Shown here piece after piece: positions 1 through 6,389 of a stretch of 10,746 nucleotides of DNA. The stretch covers positions 1 to 10,746 of the forward strand of contig JABXJV010000042.1 in assembly GCA_013375355.1 (NCBI GenBank). Reading direction: 5' to 3'. Numbering within the stretch: position 1 is the stretch's first letter; every line of letters begins with the position of its first letter. This DNA comes from Candidatus Helarchaeota archaeon (lineage in GTDB: Archaea; Asgardarchaeota; Lokiarchaeia; Helarchaeales; JABXJV01). The position numbers and the translations under genes were made by a program. The notes below the pieces were generated by a model that ran no database searches, was not told where the DNA came from, and worked only from the letters and a program-made list of their open reading frames with translations.

Positions 1-1
1 T

Positions 2-406
2 AGAGTAGATTCAGAGAAAGTTAAAAAATTTACATTCAAGGGTAAGATCGATAATTTAACAGTTTCTACTGATGATAGGTTTTTCTTTGTAAATATAGAA
101 AAAACAGAAAAGAAAAGGAGTATATATCATCTTTCAGAACTATCATCAAAGGGAAAATCTAACAATATAATGAAAATTAAATCTAATGGCCTTCTTAGAG
201 TGCGTCCTCCGTATGCATATATTCTAGATGAGCCTAATAAACTTTTTATTTATGATTTAAATAATAATTCCCTCATAAAATCACAAGATTTGCCTCTAAA
301 AATAACAAATTGTTCTTCATTTTTGATAAACGAAAGAGAAATTTATATAACTACGAAATTTAGTCATCATATAATTTGTATTGGGTCAAATCCTTATTTA
401 TCTTAA
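2..406 (+). CDS. C-terminal end of a probable beta-propeller protein (5' partial)
   Basis: The frame is open from the left edge to a TAA at 404-406, giving about 134 residues of the end of a longer protein. An internal ATG at 170 is not the start, because the frame continues upstream without a stop and with the same character. The visible part alternates short hydrophobic/aromatic beta strands with polar turns, for example RFFFVNIE, YAYILDEPNKLFIYDL and REIYITTKF. The pattern 'exposed Asp/Asn turn, strand, LFIYDL-like strand' recurs, as in WD40 or Kelch-like propeller blades. No catalytic motif is visible. The gene is followed 53 bases later by the metallopeptidase/vWA gene on the same strand. 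That order is known for MoxR-vWA-beta-propeller systems, where the propeller (bpX domains) accompanies an AAA+ ATPase and a vWA protein. The propeller assignment rests on strand pattern only. A different all-beta repeat protein is possible. Confidence 0.7.
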   Translation, partial: RVDSEKVKKFTFKGKIDNLTVSTDDRFFFVNIEKTEKKRSIYHLSELSSKGKSNNIMKIKSNGLLRVRPPYAYILDEPNKLFIYDLNNNSLIKSQDLPLKITNCSSFLINEREIYITTKFSHHIICIGSNPYLS

Positions 407-459
407 GAGAATTTAATCTGATGAATTCAAAGTTTAAGGATTTTTGAAGGTTATCATCT

Positions 460-2217
460 TTGGAAGCCAAATTTGAAAAGATAAAGAAAAGATGGCTTGA
501 ACTCTGGCCTAAAGCCCTTCTCACTTGGTCGAGATATATTATTTTAAGAGAGCCTATATTTCTTTTTAATATGAAGGAAGTAAAAAGAGTAGGCATAGGT
601 GATAATATTGCAGCTGTATCAATGGCAGACTTAGGTATACATATAAATCTCCCAAAAATTATTAATCTTGGTTTGGAAGAATGTGGACATATAATTCTTG
701 CCCATGAAATTGGACATCATGTTATTTGTCCCAATAGTGTAGTAAATATGGCACGACTAGTAAATATAATGAAGCCGGTTTTTGGGAATATTGAACAAAC
801 AAGGATGATGGAAAATCTATATGGAGATTTATTAATTAATGATAGATTATATCTCTCTCGAAAACTTCCGATTCCTAATGTTTATAAACTAATGATGAAA
901 AATGATGCGACATTACATGCTGATTTACTTTGGAAATTTTATATGAGAGTATATGAAACAATGTGGTATCTACCACGAGGAAGTTTAGCAGGGGAAAACA
1001 TAACAAAAAATATGGATATGGATGCTGGTATAGCTACGAGGATAATACGAATTTTTTCAAATCGTTGGATGAGAGCAGCAAAAAAAATTGCATATGTATT
1101 TCAACCATATTTTCCACCACTTGAAAAAATGAAACAAGCTTTGATGCCTAATTTAGATACAGAAGTTCCAGGTGAAGGTGCCGAAGGAAAAATTTATGGT
1201 CTAACACAGATAGATCAAGATGAAATTGATGCTGCAGCAGATGAGGGTCCTTTTCCAATAGATTTGCCCTCTCTTGACGAAATAAAAGAAGGGGAAATTG
1301 CTGAAGCTAGGGCTAAAGCGGGTAAACCAGGAGGAGGTCAACATCGTACCCCTGCACAATATGGTCAAATTCTCAAAAATATAGGATTAAAGCTAAAACC
1401 TAATGAAGAAATCATAAAATATTATAAAGAATTGGCAAGTCCAAATCTAATACCACTGCCTAAAGTTAAGCGACCCGGAGGCGGGGATGCTTATCCGGAG
1501 GCAACTGATATTTGGTTTATTGGGGAAGAATATGAAAAACTTGATTGGACTGCTACTATTCTTGAGTCTCCAATAATATTTCCAAATTTAACCACCAGAA
1601 AAAGAATGTGGGCAGAAGATAAAGGTTCCAAACTAACTAAATTACCTGTAGATCTCGATATTTATATCGATAGTTCGGGAAGTATGCCAAATCCTAGAAC
1701 TGCCGTATCATATCTTACCCTAGCAGGTGTAATACTTGCTTTAAGTGCATTAAGAGCGGGAGCGAAAGTACAAGTCACCGTATGGAGCGGTTATGGGCAA
1801 TTTGCTAGCACACTTGGGAAAGGTGGTTTTATCAATGATGAAAAGATTCTTTTAACAATGCTTTGTAAATATTTTGGTGATGGTACAGGGTTTCCATTAA
1901 ATGTTCTTCGTGATACATATAACGAACGAAAATCTGAGGAGCCACCTGCTCACATTATTGTTATTTCAGATGATGGTGTTGATACAATGCTTTTAAACGA
2001 CGAAAAGGGAAAGGCAGGCAAAAAAATCTCAAAAGAATCACTTGACTTTGCTCGTGGTGGAGGTACTCTACTTCTTAATCTTTCATCACAGGTAAAGAGT
2101 TATCCAAAAATTTTACAATTAAAAAAACTTGGTTATGAAATATATAGAGTTACGAATTGGAACCAACTTGTAGATTTTGCCCGAGATTTTTCCGTAAAAA
2201 CATATGGAGATTTATAA
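460..2217 (+). CDS. Fused metallopeptidase-like (DUF2201_N-type) and vWA domain protein
   Basis: This 585-residue protein has two recognisable parts. The N-terminal part (about 1-230) carries a zincin motif, HEIGHH at 82-87, followed by ENLYGDLLIND at 118-128. This matches the HExxH ... N-x3-D-x2-(I/V)-N arrangement of DUF2201_N-type metallopeptidase-like domains, in which the later Asp/Asn helix probably completes the zinc site. A charged, Gly/Pro-rich linker (about 232-345) leads to a C-terminal vWA domain (about 396-580). There DSSGS at 404-408 is the DxSxS part of the MIDAS metal site, DGTG at 474-477 supplies the Thr, and SDDGVD at 503-508 supplies the distal Asp. Such proteins normally work with a MoxR-type AAA+ ATPase, which is not in the window. 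An in-frame TGA at 445 bounds the start. TTG at 460 is chosen because GAAGG lies at 446-450; the next good Met is at 571. The stop is one base from the next gene. Confidence 0.93.
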   Translation: MEAKFEKIKKRWLELWPKALLTWSRYIILREPIFLFNMKEVKRVGIGDNIAAVSMADLGIHINLPKIINLGLEECGHIILAHEIGHHVICPNSVVNMARLVNIMKPVFGNIEQTRMMENLYGDLLINDRLYLSRKLPIPNVYKLMMKNDATLHADLLWKFYMRVYETMWYLPRGSLAGENITKNMDMDAGIATRIIRIFSNRWMRAAKKIAYVFQPYFPPLEKMKQALMPNLDTEVPGEGAEGKIYGLTQIDQDEIDAAADEGPFPIDLPSLDEIKEGEIAEARAKAGKPGGGQHRTPAQYGQILKNIGLKLKPNEEIIKYYKELASPNLIPLPKVKRPGGGDAYPEATDIWFIGEEYEKLDWTATILESPIIFPNLTTRKRMWAEDKGSKLTKLPVDLDIYIDSSGSMPNPRTAVSYLTLAGVILALSALRAGAKVQVTVWSGYGQFASTLGKGGFINDEKILLTMLCKYFGDGTGFPLNVLRDTYNERKSEEPPAHIIVISDDGVDTMLLNDEKGKAGKKISKESLDFARGGGTLLLNLSSQVKSYPKILQLKKLGYEIYRVTNWNQLVDFARDFSVKTYGDL

Positions 2218-2218
2218 A

Positions 2219-2797
2219 ATGGAAGAAATTGAGTTAAAATATTTAAAAGATGCTATTTCAAAGCTCCCTGAGGCATTCTCACCTGAATCATCTCCTGCCC
2301 TTGCTCCCGATAATCTTATGGCAGTAAGTTTTGATTTCTTAAATTATGAATTAGAAATTCCGGCAAATCTCAAAAATTTTAAAAAAGTATTATCTCGAAT
2401 CCCAAAAAATCAACGAGCAATATATATTATAGAAATTGGGATTCTTTCAAACGTAGATGTTCTACCTATCTTTAAAGCTGCCATAAAAAGAAGATCAAAG
2501 GACGATTTTAATGTCATATTTTTAATATCAGAAATAGCAAAAAGTTTAGCCGATATTGTACCACCCGAGAATTTCATTAATGACCCTGAAAGAGGAGAGG
2601 AAGTTGTGAGAAAGTTAGCTAAAGCATTTGGAATAAAAATTGCAGGTGAAAGCGAGGCAGAAAGTAAATCAAGACTTTTGCAAGTAGATTCTTTAGAATT
2701 AAAGAATGTAAAAGACCAAATCGAGGCAAAAATCCGGAAAGCCCTCGAAGAAGCTCGAAGGAAAGCAAAAGCAGCTGCAAAAGTAACTCGTGAATAA
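2219..2797 (+). CDS. Unknown alpha-helical protein coupled to the vWA gene
   Basis: I do not recognise the family. The start at 2219 (192 residues) is preferred to the in-frame ATG at 2204, because GGAGA at 2206-2210 sits eight bases before 2219, while 2204 lies inside the vWA gene without its own binding site. The start follows the vWA stop by one base, so the two are almost certainly translationally coupled. The protein looks soluble and mostly helical. Two hydrophobic stretches (AIYIIEIGIL and FNVIFLISEIAKSLADI) may form core strand/helix elements. The last about 40 residues are Lys/Glu/Ala-rich (EAKIRKALEEARRKAKAAAK) and probably form a charged helix or coiled coil. No signal peptide, membrane segment or catalytic motif is visible. 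Its position makes it a likely partner or regulatory subunit of the vWA/metallopeptidase protein. That role is inferred from context alone. Confidence 0.88.
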   Translation: MEEIELKYLKDAISKLPEAFSPESSPALAPDNLMAVSFDFLNYELEIPANLKNFKKVLSRIPKNQRAIYIIEIGILSNVDVLPIFKAAIKRRSKDDFNVIFLISEIAKSLADIVPPENFINDPERGEEVVRKLAKAFGIKIAGESEAESKSRLLQVDSLELKNVKDQIEAKIRKALEEARRKAKAAAKVTRE

Positions 2798-2812
2798 TTT
2801 TAAAAATTTTTA

Positions 2813-2831
2813 CCTCTTAAAATTTGAGAGG
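2813..2831. promoter_or_regulatory. 19-base palindrome between a TATA-like box and the LRR start
   Basis: CCTCTTAAAATTTGAGAGG is symmetric about base 2822: eight of the nine pairs are Watson-Crick and one (2818/2826) is T-G. It overlaps the GAGAGGG ribosome binding site (2826-2832) of the LRR gene. It lies just downstream of an AT stretch (TTTTAAAAAT, about 2799-2808) that could be a TATA box. This is where an archaeal repressor would be expected to bind. With a near-zero loop it is more plausible as a dimer-binding DNA site than as an RNA hairpin, although a shorter hairpin could mask the ribosome binding site. Confidence 0.4.
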
Positions 2832-2836
2832 GTTAA

Positions 2837-3388
2837 ATGGTTAAAATAGATAGAATTTCAAATGAACATGAAAAACACACGATTCGAGAATTAAAAAAGA
2901 AATACAACTTATCAGATAGAGACTATAATATTGATGAAAAAGGTCATGTAATTAATATTAGTATATCTAATAGAAATTTAGAGAAAATTCCTGAATTTAT
3001 TAATGAATTGAAACAATTAAAAATATTAAATCTCAGTCATAATAAAATTTCAAAAATAGAGGGTCTGAATAATCTATCGAAACTTAGGAAATTAAATTTA
3101 CATGCAAATATTATTACACATATAAGTGGTTTAGAAAATTTAAATCAATTAAAAGATATAAATCTTCTCCATAATAAGATTATTAAGATAGAGGGGTTAG
3201 ATAATCTTTCTCGATTACAACGATTGAATCTTTATAATAATCAGATCAAGAAATTAGAAGGTTTAGGTAATCTCTCGCAATTATTAGAATTACAACTTAG
3301 TAATAATCCCTTATTAGATAAAGATAGAAAAATATATGAAAAGGGCTTAAAAACAGTAATTGAATATTGTAAAGAAAATGAATATTAA
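2837..3388 (+). CDS. SDS22-like leucine-rich-repeat protein
   Basis: This 183-residue protein is built on leucine-rich repeats with an exact 22-residue period. Repeats starting LKQLKIL, LSKLRKL, LNQLKDI, LSRLQRL and LSQLLEL are each followed by a (N/D)L-x3-N-x-I-type strand and an IEGL-type turn. That is the SDS22 class of LRR. About 60 N-terminal residues, including VINISISNRNLEKIPEFI, form a first irregular repeat or cap. The C-terminal segment after NNPLLDKD is a helical LRR cap. There is no signal peptide or membrane segment, so a cytoplasmic protein-protein interaction role is likely. Ligand and pathway are unknown. Genes like this are numerous in Asgard archaea. ATG 2837 follows GAGAGGG at 2826-2832 with a short four-base spacer. 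The 39-base gap from the upstream gene, with a candidate TATA box and palindrome, suggests it may be transcribed separately from the vWA cluster. Confidence 0.93.
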   Translation: MVKIDRISNEHEKHTIRELKKKYNLSDRDYNIDEKGHVINISISNRNLEKIPEFINELKQLKILNLSHNKISKIEGLNNLSKLRKLNLHANIITHISGLENLNQLKDINLLHNKIIKIEGLDNLSRLQRLNLYNNQIKKLEGLGNLSQLLELQLSNNPLLDKDRKIYEKGLKTVIEYCKENEY

Positions 3389-3435
3389 AAAATAAAAATC
3401 TAAAAAAAAAGACAAGAAAAGGAAGTTAGATGTAA

Positions 3436-3606
3436 ATGGCGAGAAAAGTAAAGGTAATAGAAAAATTAGATTATCCAGCCGACTTAGAACAAGCTATCAA
3501 TGCATTCTTAGAAAAGGTTGTAAACGTGATTGATATACAATACACTGTTTTCATCACTCCAGACAAAAAAGCATACTACCAAGCCTATATTTTATATGAG
3601 GGATAA
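3436..3606 (+). CDS. Small 56-residue protein, resembles the Cse60/DUF2758 type
   Basis: This short complete reading frame starts at ATG 3436 and ends with TAA at 3604-3606. GGAAG at 3421-3425 gives a plausible binding site ten bases before the start. The product, beginning MARKVKVIEK and ending YYQAYILYEG, has a beta (VKVIE), alpha (ADLEQAINAFLEK), beta (VIDIQYTVFI), beta (YYQAYILYE) pattern. The layout 'charged start, LEQAIN helix, VxDIQY strand, Y-x-A-x-I-x-YE end' recalls the small sporulation-associated Cse60 (DUF2758) family of Bacilli, which also occurs in non-sporulating organisms. The molecular role of that family is not known to me. The resemblance is from memory of the pattern, so the family call is tentative. 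The coding call is firmer, because the codons give a well-balanced amphipathic fold and a good ribosome site. It sits 47 bases after the LRR gene on the same strand. Confidence 0.78.
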   Translation: MARKVKVIEKLDYPADLEQAINAFLEKVVNVIDIQYTVFITPDKKAYYQAYILYEG

Positions 3607-3648
3607 TAAAAAAACTTTCCTCTAAGCAACTAACCTTAAATCTTCCAA

Positions 3649-3665
3649 CCTTTCTTTATTTCTTT
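3649..3665 (+). terminator. Pyrimidine/T-rich tract, possible archaeal terminator
   Basis: CCTTTCTTTATTTCTTT lies in the 86-base gap after the small protein gene and before the VOC gene. Archaeal RNA polymerase terminates on T-rich tracts without a required hairpin. The tract is interrupted by C and A, so the call is weak. Confidence 0.3.
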
Positions 3666-3692
3666 AATAAAAAATAATTAAAAGTGAGTTAA

Positions 3693-4154
3693 ATGGAAGA
3701 AACTAAACTTTTTAAGCAAATCAACCAGATTGGAATTGTCACAACGAATTTAGAGAAAGCTATTGAGAAGTACGAAAAAATACTTGGAATTGGTCCTTGG
3801 AATATTTTAGATCGTAAAAACCAAACTGCCATATATAATGATAAAGAAATCACATTCTCTACAAAAACAGCTTTGGCTTGGTTTGGTTCTGTTCAAATAG
3901 AAATAAATCATGTTTATGAAGGGGAAACAGCTCATTTAGATTGGATAAGAAGACGTGGTGAAGGATTCCACCATTTTGGAGTATTTGTTGATGACGTTGA
4001 TGAAGCTTTAAAAAAAATTGAACCATTGGGAATTAAATGCTTCTTCCGGGTTGTTACTGCAGGAGTTACTGCGGCTTACTTAAATACTGAACAAATATTT
4101 GGATACATTTATGAATTTATATCATTACCAAAGAGAAAAAAAAGAAAGAAATAG
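3693..4154 (+). CDS. VOC-fold protein, methylmalonyl-CoA epimerase/glyoxalase-like
   Basis: This 153-residue protein shows the two beta-alpha-beta-beta-beta modules of the vicinal oxygen chelate fold. The first begins INQIGIVTTNLEKAIEKY (10-27). The second begins GFHHFGVFVDDVDEALKKI (91-109) and ends with IYEFI (139-143). Length and motif order match methylmalonyl-CoA epimerase and other Glyoxalase_4 members. Compared with the epimerase metal site (His, Gln, His, Glu), the second-module His (H93 or H94) and the C-terminal Glu (E141) are kept and Q68 may match the Gln. The first His appears replaced by Gln at residue 12. Metal binding may therefore be altered, and the substrate is uncertain. 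A lysine-rich tail (KRKKRKK) ends the protein. The start follows GTGAG at 3684-3688. The acyl-CoA ligase-like gene begins nine bases later, which suggests a shared operon and a CoA-thioester or related substrate (inference). Confidence 0.88.
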   Translation: MEETKLFKQINQIGIVTTNLEKAIEKYEKILGIGPWNILDRKNQTAIYNDKEITFSTKTALAWFGSVQIEINHVYEGETAHLDWIRRRGEGFHHFGVFVDDVDEALKKIEPLGIKCFFRVVTAGVTAAYLNTEQIFGYIYEFISLPKRKKRKK

Positions 4155-4163
4155 TGAATTTGA

Positions 4164-5525
4164 ATGGATCTTGAAGAAATTAAAGAACACAAACACGGTC
4201 CTAAATGGAACTCTGAAGCTTCAGATATGCTTGATGAGGGAATGATTGACGAGATTACTGAATTTACTGAAGAACTAAATGAATTCACAAAAAGTATGGA
4301 ATCCAGAAGCACTTATCTAAAAGATAATATTCCTAAATTGTTAAACTATGCTAAACGACATATACAGTATATTAAAGAATCCGATATTCCAAAATCAAAT
4401 AAATTGACTGATTTCCCAACTACTGATCGCTCCATTCTTGCCTCATTCCCTTGGAAACTTGTTCCAGATGATTTGGATTATTCTGGATTAATTGTTTATA
4501 ACACAGCGGGCACAACCGGGGAACCAGTTAGTGTACCTCAGCATCCTATTAGTGTAGCTGCATATTGTAATTTATTATTACGAGCTCTTTCCTTTTGGGG
4601 AATTGAGCCAGAATTTTTACCAGAAAAGGTGGGAATTGCATTAGTAGGATTCCAAAAATATACAATAACATTTCCTTGTATATTAAAATCTTTAAATAAT
4701 ACTATATTTTTAAAAATTAATCTAAACGAGGAAGATTGGAGAGATGCATTTGATGGTTATCGCTTTCTTTCTGATGTAAAACCAGAAATTTTAACCGGAG
4801 ATCCCCTATCCTTTTCAAAGTTAGCACATCTTGGTGATCAAATTGAATATTCACCAATTCGGCCTAAAGCCTTAATTACGACTGCAGTTGCTCTTTCTGA
4901 TGGTGTTAGAAAAAGACTTGAAGAAGCTTTTCAAGCTCCTGTTATAGATTGGTATTCTTTAACAGAAACAGGTCCAATTGGCTATAAATGCAGATTGGGG
5001 CATGGATATCATGTTTTATCATATGATATAGAAATAGAAATTCTTGATAAAGCTGGAAATGCTTGTAAGCCTGAAGAAGTTGGGGAAATTACAGTAACTG
5101 GTGGTAGAAATCCCTATTTTCCCTTAATTAGATATAGAACTGGCGATTACGGAAAATTGAATTTTGAAATTTGTCCTTGTGGCGATCCCATGCCTCGAAT
5201 CTTCGATCTCGAAGGACGTGAACCAGTTCAATTCTTTACGGCAGATAAAAAAATAGTTAATAATGCAGATATTTCAGCAGTTTTAAAACCTTTTCCTATT
5301 ATTCAGTTCACATTTCATCAAGATTCTAAGGGTGCTTGTGAACTTAAAGTTAAATTTGCTAGTGGAGTGCAACAACCTTCCATGGAAGATTTGAAAGAGG
5401 CAATTTTTGAAGTAATGGGAGAAAAAATCTCTTTAAATATTATAATAGACCCTCATTTAGGGGAAAGAAGACCTAGCAGCAAAGTTATACCTTTCTCAGC
5501 CGATATACCGCTCTTTTATGAATAA
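4164..5525 (+). CDS. PaaK-type adenylate-forming ligase (phenylacetate-CoA ligase family)
   Basis: This 453-residue protein belongs to the AMP-forming ligase superfamily, PaaK branch. The ATP-binding loop is TAGTTGEP (114-121). The adenine/substrate motif is WYSLTETG (263-270), the ribose-binding Asp lies in RYRTGDYG (323-330), and a CPCG segment (337-340) precedes PRIFDLEGR, as is common in this branch. Such enzymes activate a carboxylate with ATP and usually pass it to CoA. The hinge and C-terminal domain are unusual. After EGR the loop reads KKIVNNADI rather than the RGxNVxPxxIE of true PaaK, and the C-terminus is short, ending ERRPSSKVIPFSAD with K440 the best candidate for the catalytic lysine. 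Substrate cannot be read from sequence. ATG 4164 follows GTGA at 4154-4157. The preceding VOC gene is in the same frame but separated by TAG, TGA and a further TGA, so no fusion product is expected. Confidence 0.92.
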   Translation: MDLEEIKEHKHGPKWNSEASDMLDEGMIDEITEFTEELNEFTKSMESRSTYLKDNIPKLLNYAKRHIQYIKESDIPKSNKLTDFPTTDRSILASFPWKLVPDDLDYSGLIVYNTAGTTGEPVSVPQHPISVAAYCNLLLRALSFWGIEPEFLPEKVGIALVGFQKYTITFPCILKSLNNTIFLKINLNEEDWRDAFDGYRFLSDVKPEILTGDPLSFSKLAHLGDQIEYSPIRPKALITTAVALSDGVRKRLEEAFQAPVIDWYSLTETGPIGYKCRLGHGYHVLSYDIEIEILDKAGNACKPEEVGEITVTGGRNPYFPLIRYRTGDYGKLNFEICPCGDPMPRIFDLEGREPVQFFTADKKIVNNADISAVLKPFPIIQFTFHQDSKGACELKVKFASGVQQPSMEDLKEAIFEVMGEKISLNIIIDPHLGERRPSSKVIPFSADIPLFYE

Positions 5526-5556
5526 ATTAAAAGAAATATCAAATAATACTTGTCAC

Positions 5557-5581
5557 GATTTTTTTAATCTTTGTTTTATTA
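5557..5581 (+). terminator. T-rich tract after the ligase gene
   Basis: A run of seven T followed by TCTTTGTTTTATT begins about 32 bases after the ligase stop. It is consistent with archaeal T-tract termination of the VOC-ligase operon. Confidence 0.4.
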
Positions 5582-5599
5582 GTGTAAATGTTAAGAATC

Positions 5600-5609
5600 T
5601 TTATAAATA
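5600..5609 (+). promoter_or_regulatory. TATA-like box upstream of the SSB gene
   Basis: TTTATAAATA is close to the archaeal TATA consensus and lies in the 192-base gap between the ligase and SSB genes, after a T-rich tract. It would place transcription start near 5630 and give a leader of roughly 90 bases. Another AT stretch (TTCATATAG near 5661-5669) is an alternative. AT-rich background makes chance matches likely. Confidence 0.35.
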
Positions 5610-5717
5610 TGTGAACGTATTAATTTCTCAAATAGAAAAATTCTTGAAAGCAACGACGAGTTCATATAGTTTTTTTCTAATTTTAAGACTTGATTTGTTT
5701 AAATAGATGATTTAAAA

Positions 5718-6215
5718 ATGAGTGAAACCGAAGAATTTATAATTGTTGACGAGTTAAAGCCTGGATTAAGAGGCATTAATATAAAAGTTAGATGTAATTC
5801 GAAAAATGAAGAAAGAGAAGTTATTTCAAGGAAAACTGGGGAAACTTTCAAAGTTACTGAAGCTTTGGTAGGCGATGAAACGGCAAGTATACTTTTAACT
5901 TTATGGAATGATGATATTGATAAAGTTGAAATTGACAAAAATTTAAAACTGATCAATGTGTATACGACGGTGTTTAAAGGTTCTTTAAGGCTTAATATAG
6001 GAAAATATGGAAGTTTCGAAGAAATTAGTGACGAAGAACTGAATGAAGTTAATACAGAAAATAACCTCTCTAATAGAGAATACGAACAACCACGAAAATT
6101 CCGCCGAGAATATGGTGGTGGCGGTGGTAGGTTTTCTCAAGGTAGAGGCGGCCAATTCAAAAGAAGACCCTATAGGGGCGACAAGAGAAGTTCCTACGGT
6201 AGAAAAAAATATTAG
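5718..6215 (+). CDS. ssb: Single-stranded DNA-binding protein, single OB fold with RGG tail
   Basis: This 165-residue protein matches the Sulfolobus SSB/human SOSS-B type in length and layout. A single OB fold spans about 7-100, starting FIIVDELKPGLRGINIKVR, with the signature TEALVGDETASILLTLWND at 47-65 and YTTVFKGSLRLNIGKYG at 82-98. The aromatic residues that stack on bases in Sulfolobus SSB have counterparts here: W63, F86, and a Tyr (Y82) in place of the second Trp. After an acidic linker (103-122), the tail from about 127 is rich in Arg, Gly, Tyr and Lys, with YGGGGGRF, GRGG and RRPYRG segments. The role is binding ssDNA (possibly RNA) in replication and repair. The ATG is preceded by GATGAT, a partial match to the archaeal anti-SD. 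The gene seems to be its own unit, flanked on both sides by T-rich tracts. Confidence 0.93.
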   Translation: MSETEEFIIVDELKPGLRGINIKVRCNSKNEEREVISRKTGETFKVTEALVGDETASILLTLWNDDIDKVEIDKNLKLINVYTTVFKGSLRLNIGKYGSFEEISDEELNEVNTENNLSNREYEQPRKFRREYGGGGGRFSQGRGGQFKRRPYRGDKRSSYGRKKY

Positions 6216-6228
6216 AAAATAATATTTT

Positions 6229-6271
6229 ACTTTTAATCTTTTTTTAATACACTTTTTTTTATTTATTTTTA
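6229..6271 (+). terminator. Multiple T-runs after the SSB gene
   Basis: Several T-runs follow the SSB stop within about 55 bases, including runs of seven and eight T, without an obvious GC-rich hairpin. This matches archaeal intrinsic termination on oligo-T. The remainder of the gap to 6389 shows only AT-rich sequence, including a possible TATA-like stretch near 6340-6357. Confidence 0.5.
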
Positions 6272-6380
6272 ATTGATTAACCTTTAGTATTAATTAAATT
6301 GACGTTAGAAAAATATTAGGGGAAAAGCGATAAGAATAAAAGTTTAATTATATTAAATGTTGGAAGACAATAATTTTACT

Positions 6381-6386
6381 GGTGAT
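6381..6386 (+). promoter_or_regulatory. GGTGAT ribosome binding site that fixes the DUF3795-like start
   Basis: GGTGAT is a full complement to the AUCACC near the end of archaeal 16S rRNA. It sits three bases before ATG 6390. The in-frame upstream ATG at 6357 has no such site, so translation most likely begins at 6390. Confidence 0.7.
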
Positions 6387-6389
6387 TTA

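Noticed and set aside
360..596. Minus-strand frame opposite the first gene boundary and the vWA start
   Set aside because: It lies opposite well-supported coding sequence and crosses a gene boundary; no domain or start signal.
2941..3330. DNA-level tandem repeat in the LRR gene
   Set aside because: The 66-base periodicity comes from the 22-residue protein repeat; the DNA copies are too diverged to be a recent duplication.
4130..4166. A-rich end of the VOC gene as a possible slippage site fusing it to the ligase
   Set aside because: The two genes are already in the same frame and are separated by TAG, TGA and another TGA, and the ligase has its own start and GTGA site; no frameshift could bypass the stops usefully.
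4109..4312. Minus-strand Ser-rich frame across the VOC/ligase junction
   Set aside because: Antisense to two solid genes; its composition is what the complementary Glu/Asp-rich codons would give.
5518..5706. Possible 62-residue plus-strand gene overlapping the end of the ligase
   Set aside because: It has no ribosome binding site, an Asn/Phe/Lys-rich composition typical of translated AT-rich spacer, and spans the likely terminator and promoter of the flanking genes.
5699..5956. Minus-strand Ser-rich frame opposite the SSB gene
   Set aside because: Antisense shadow of a clearly conserved OB-fold protein.
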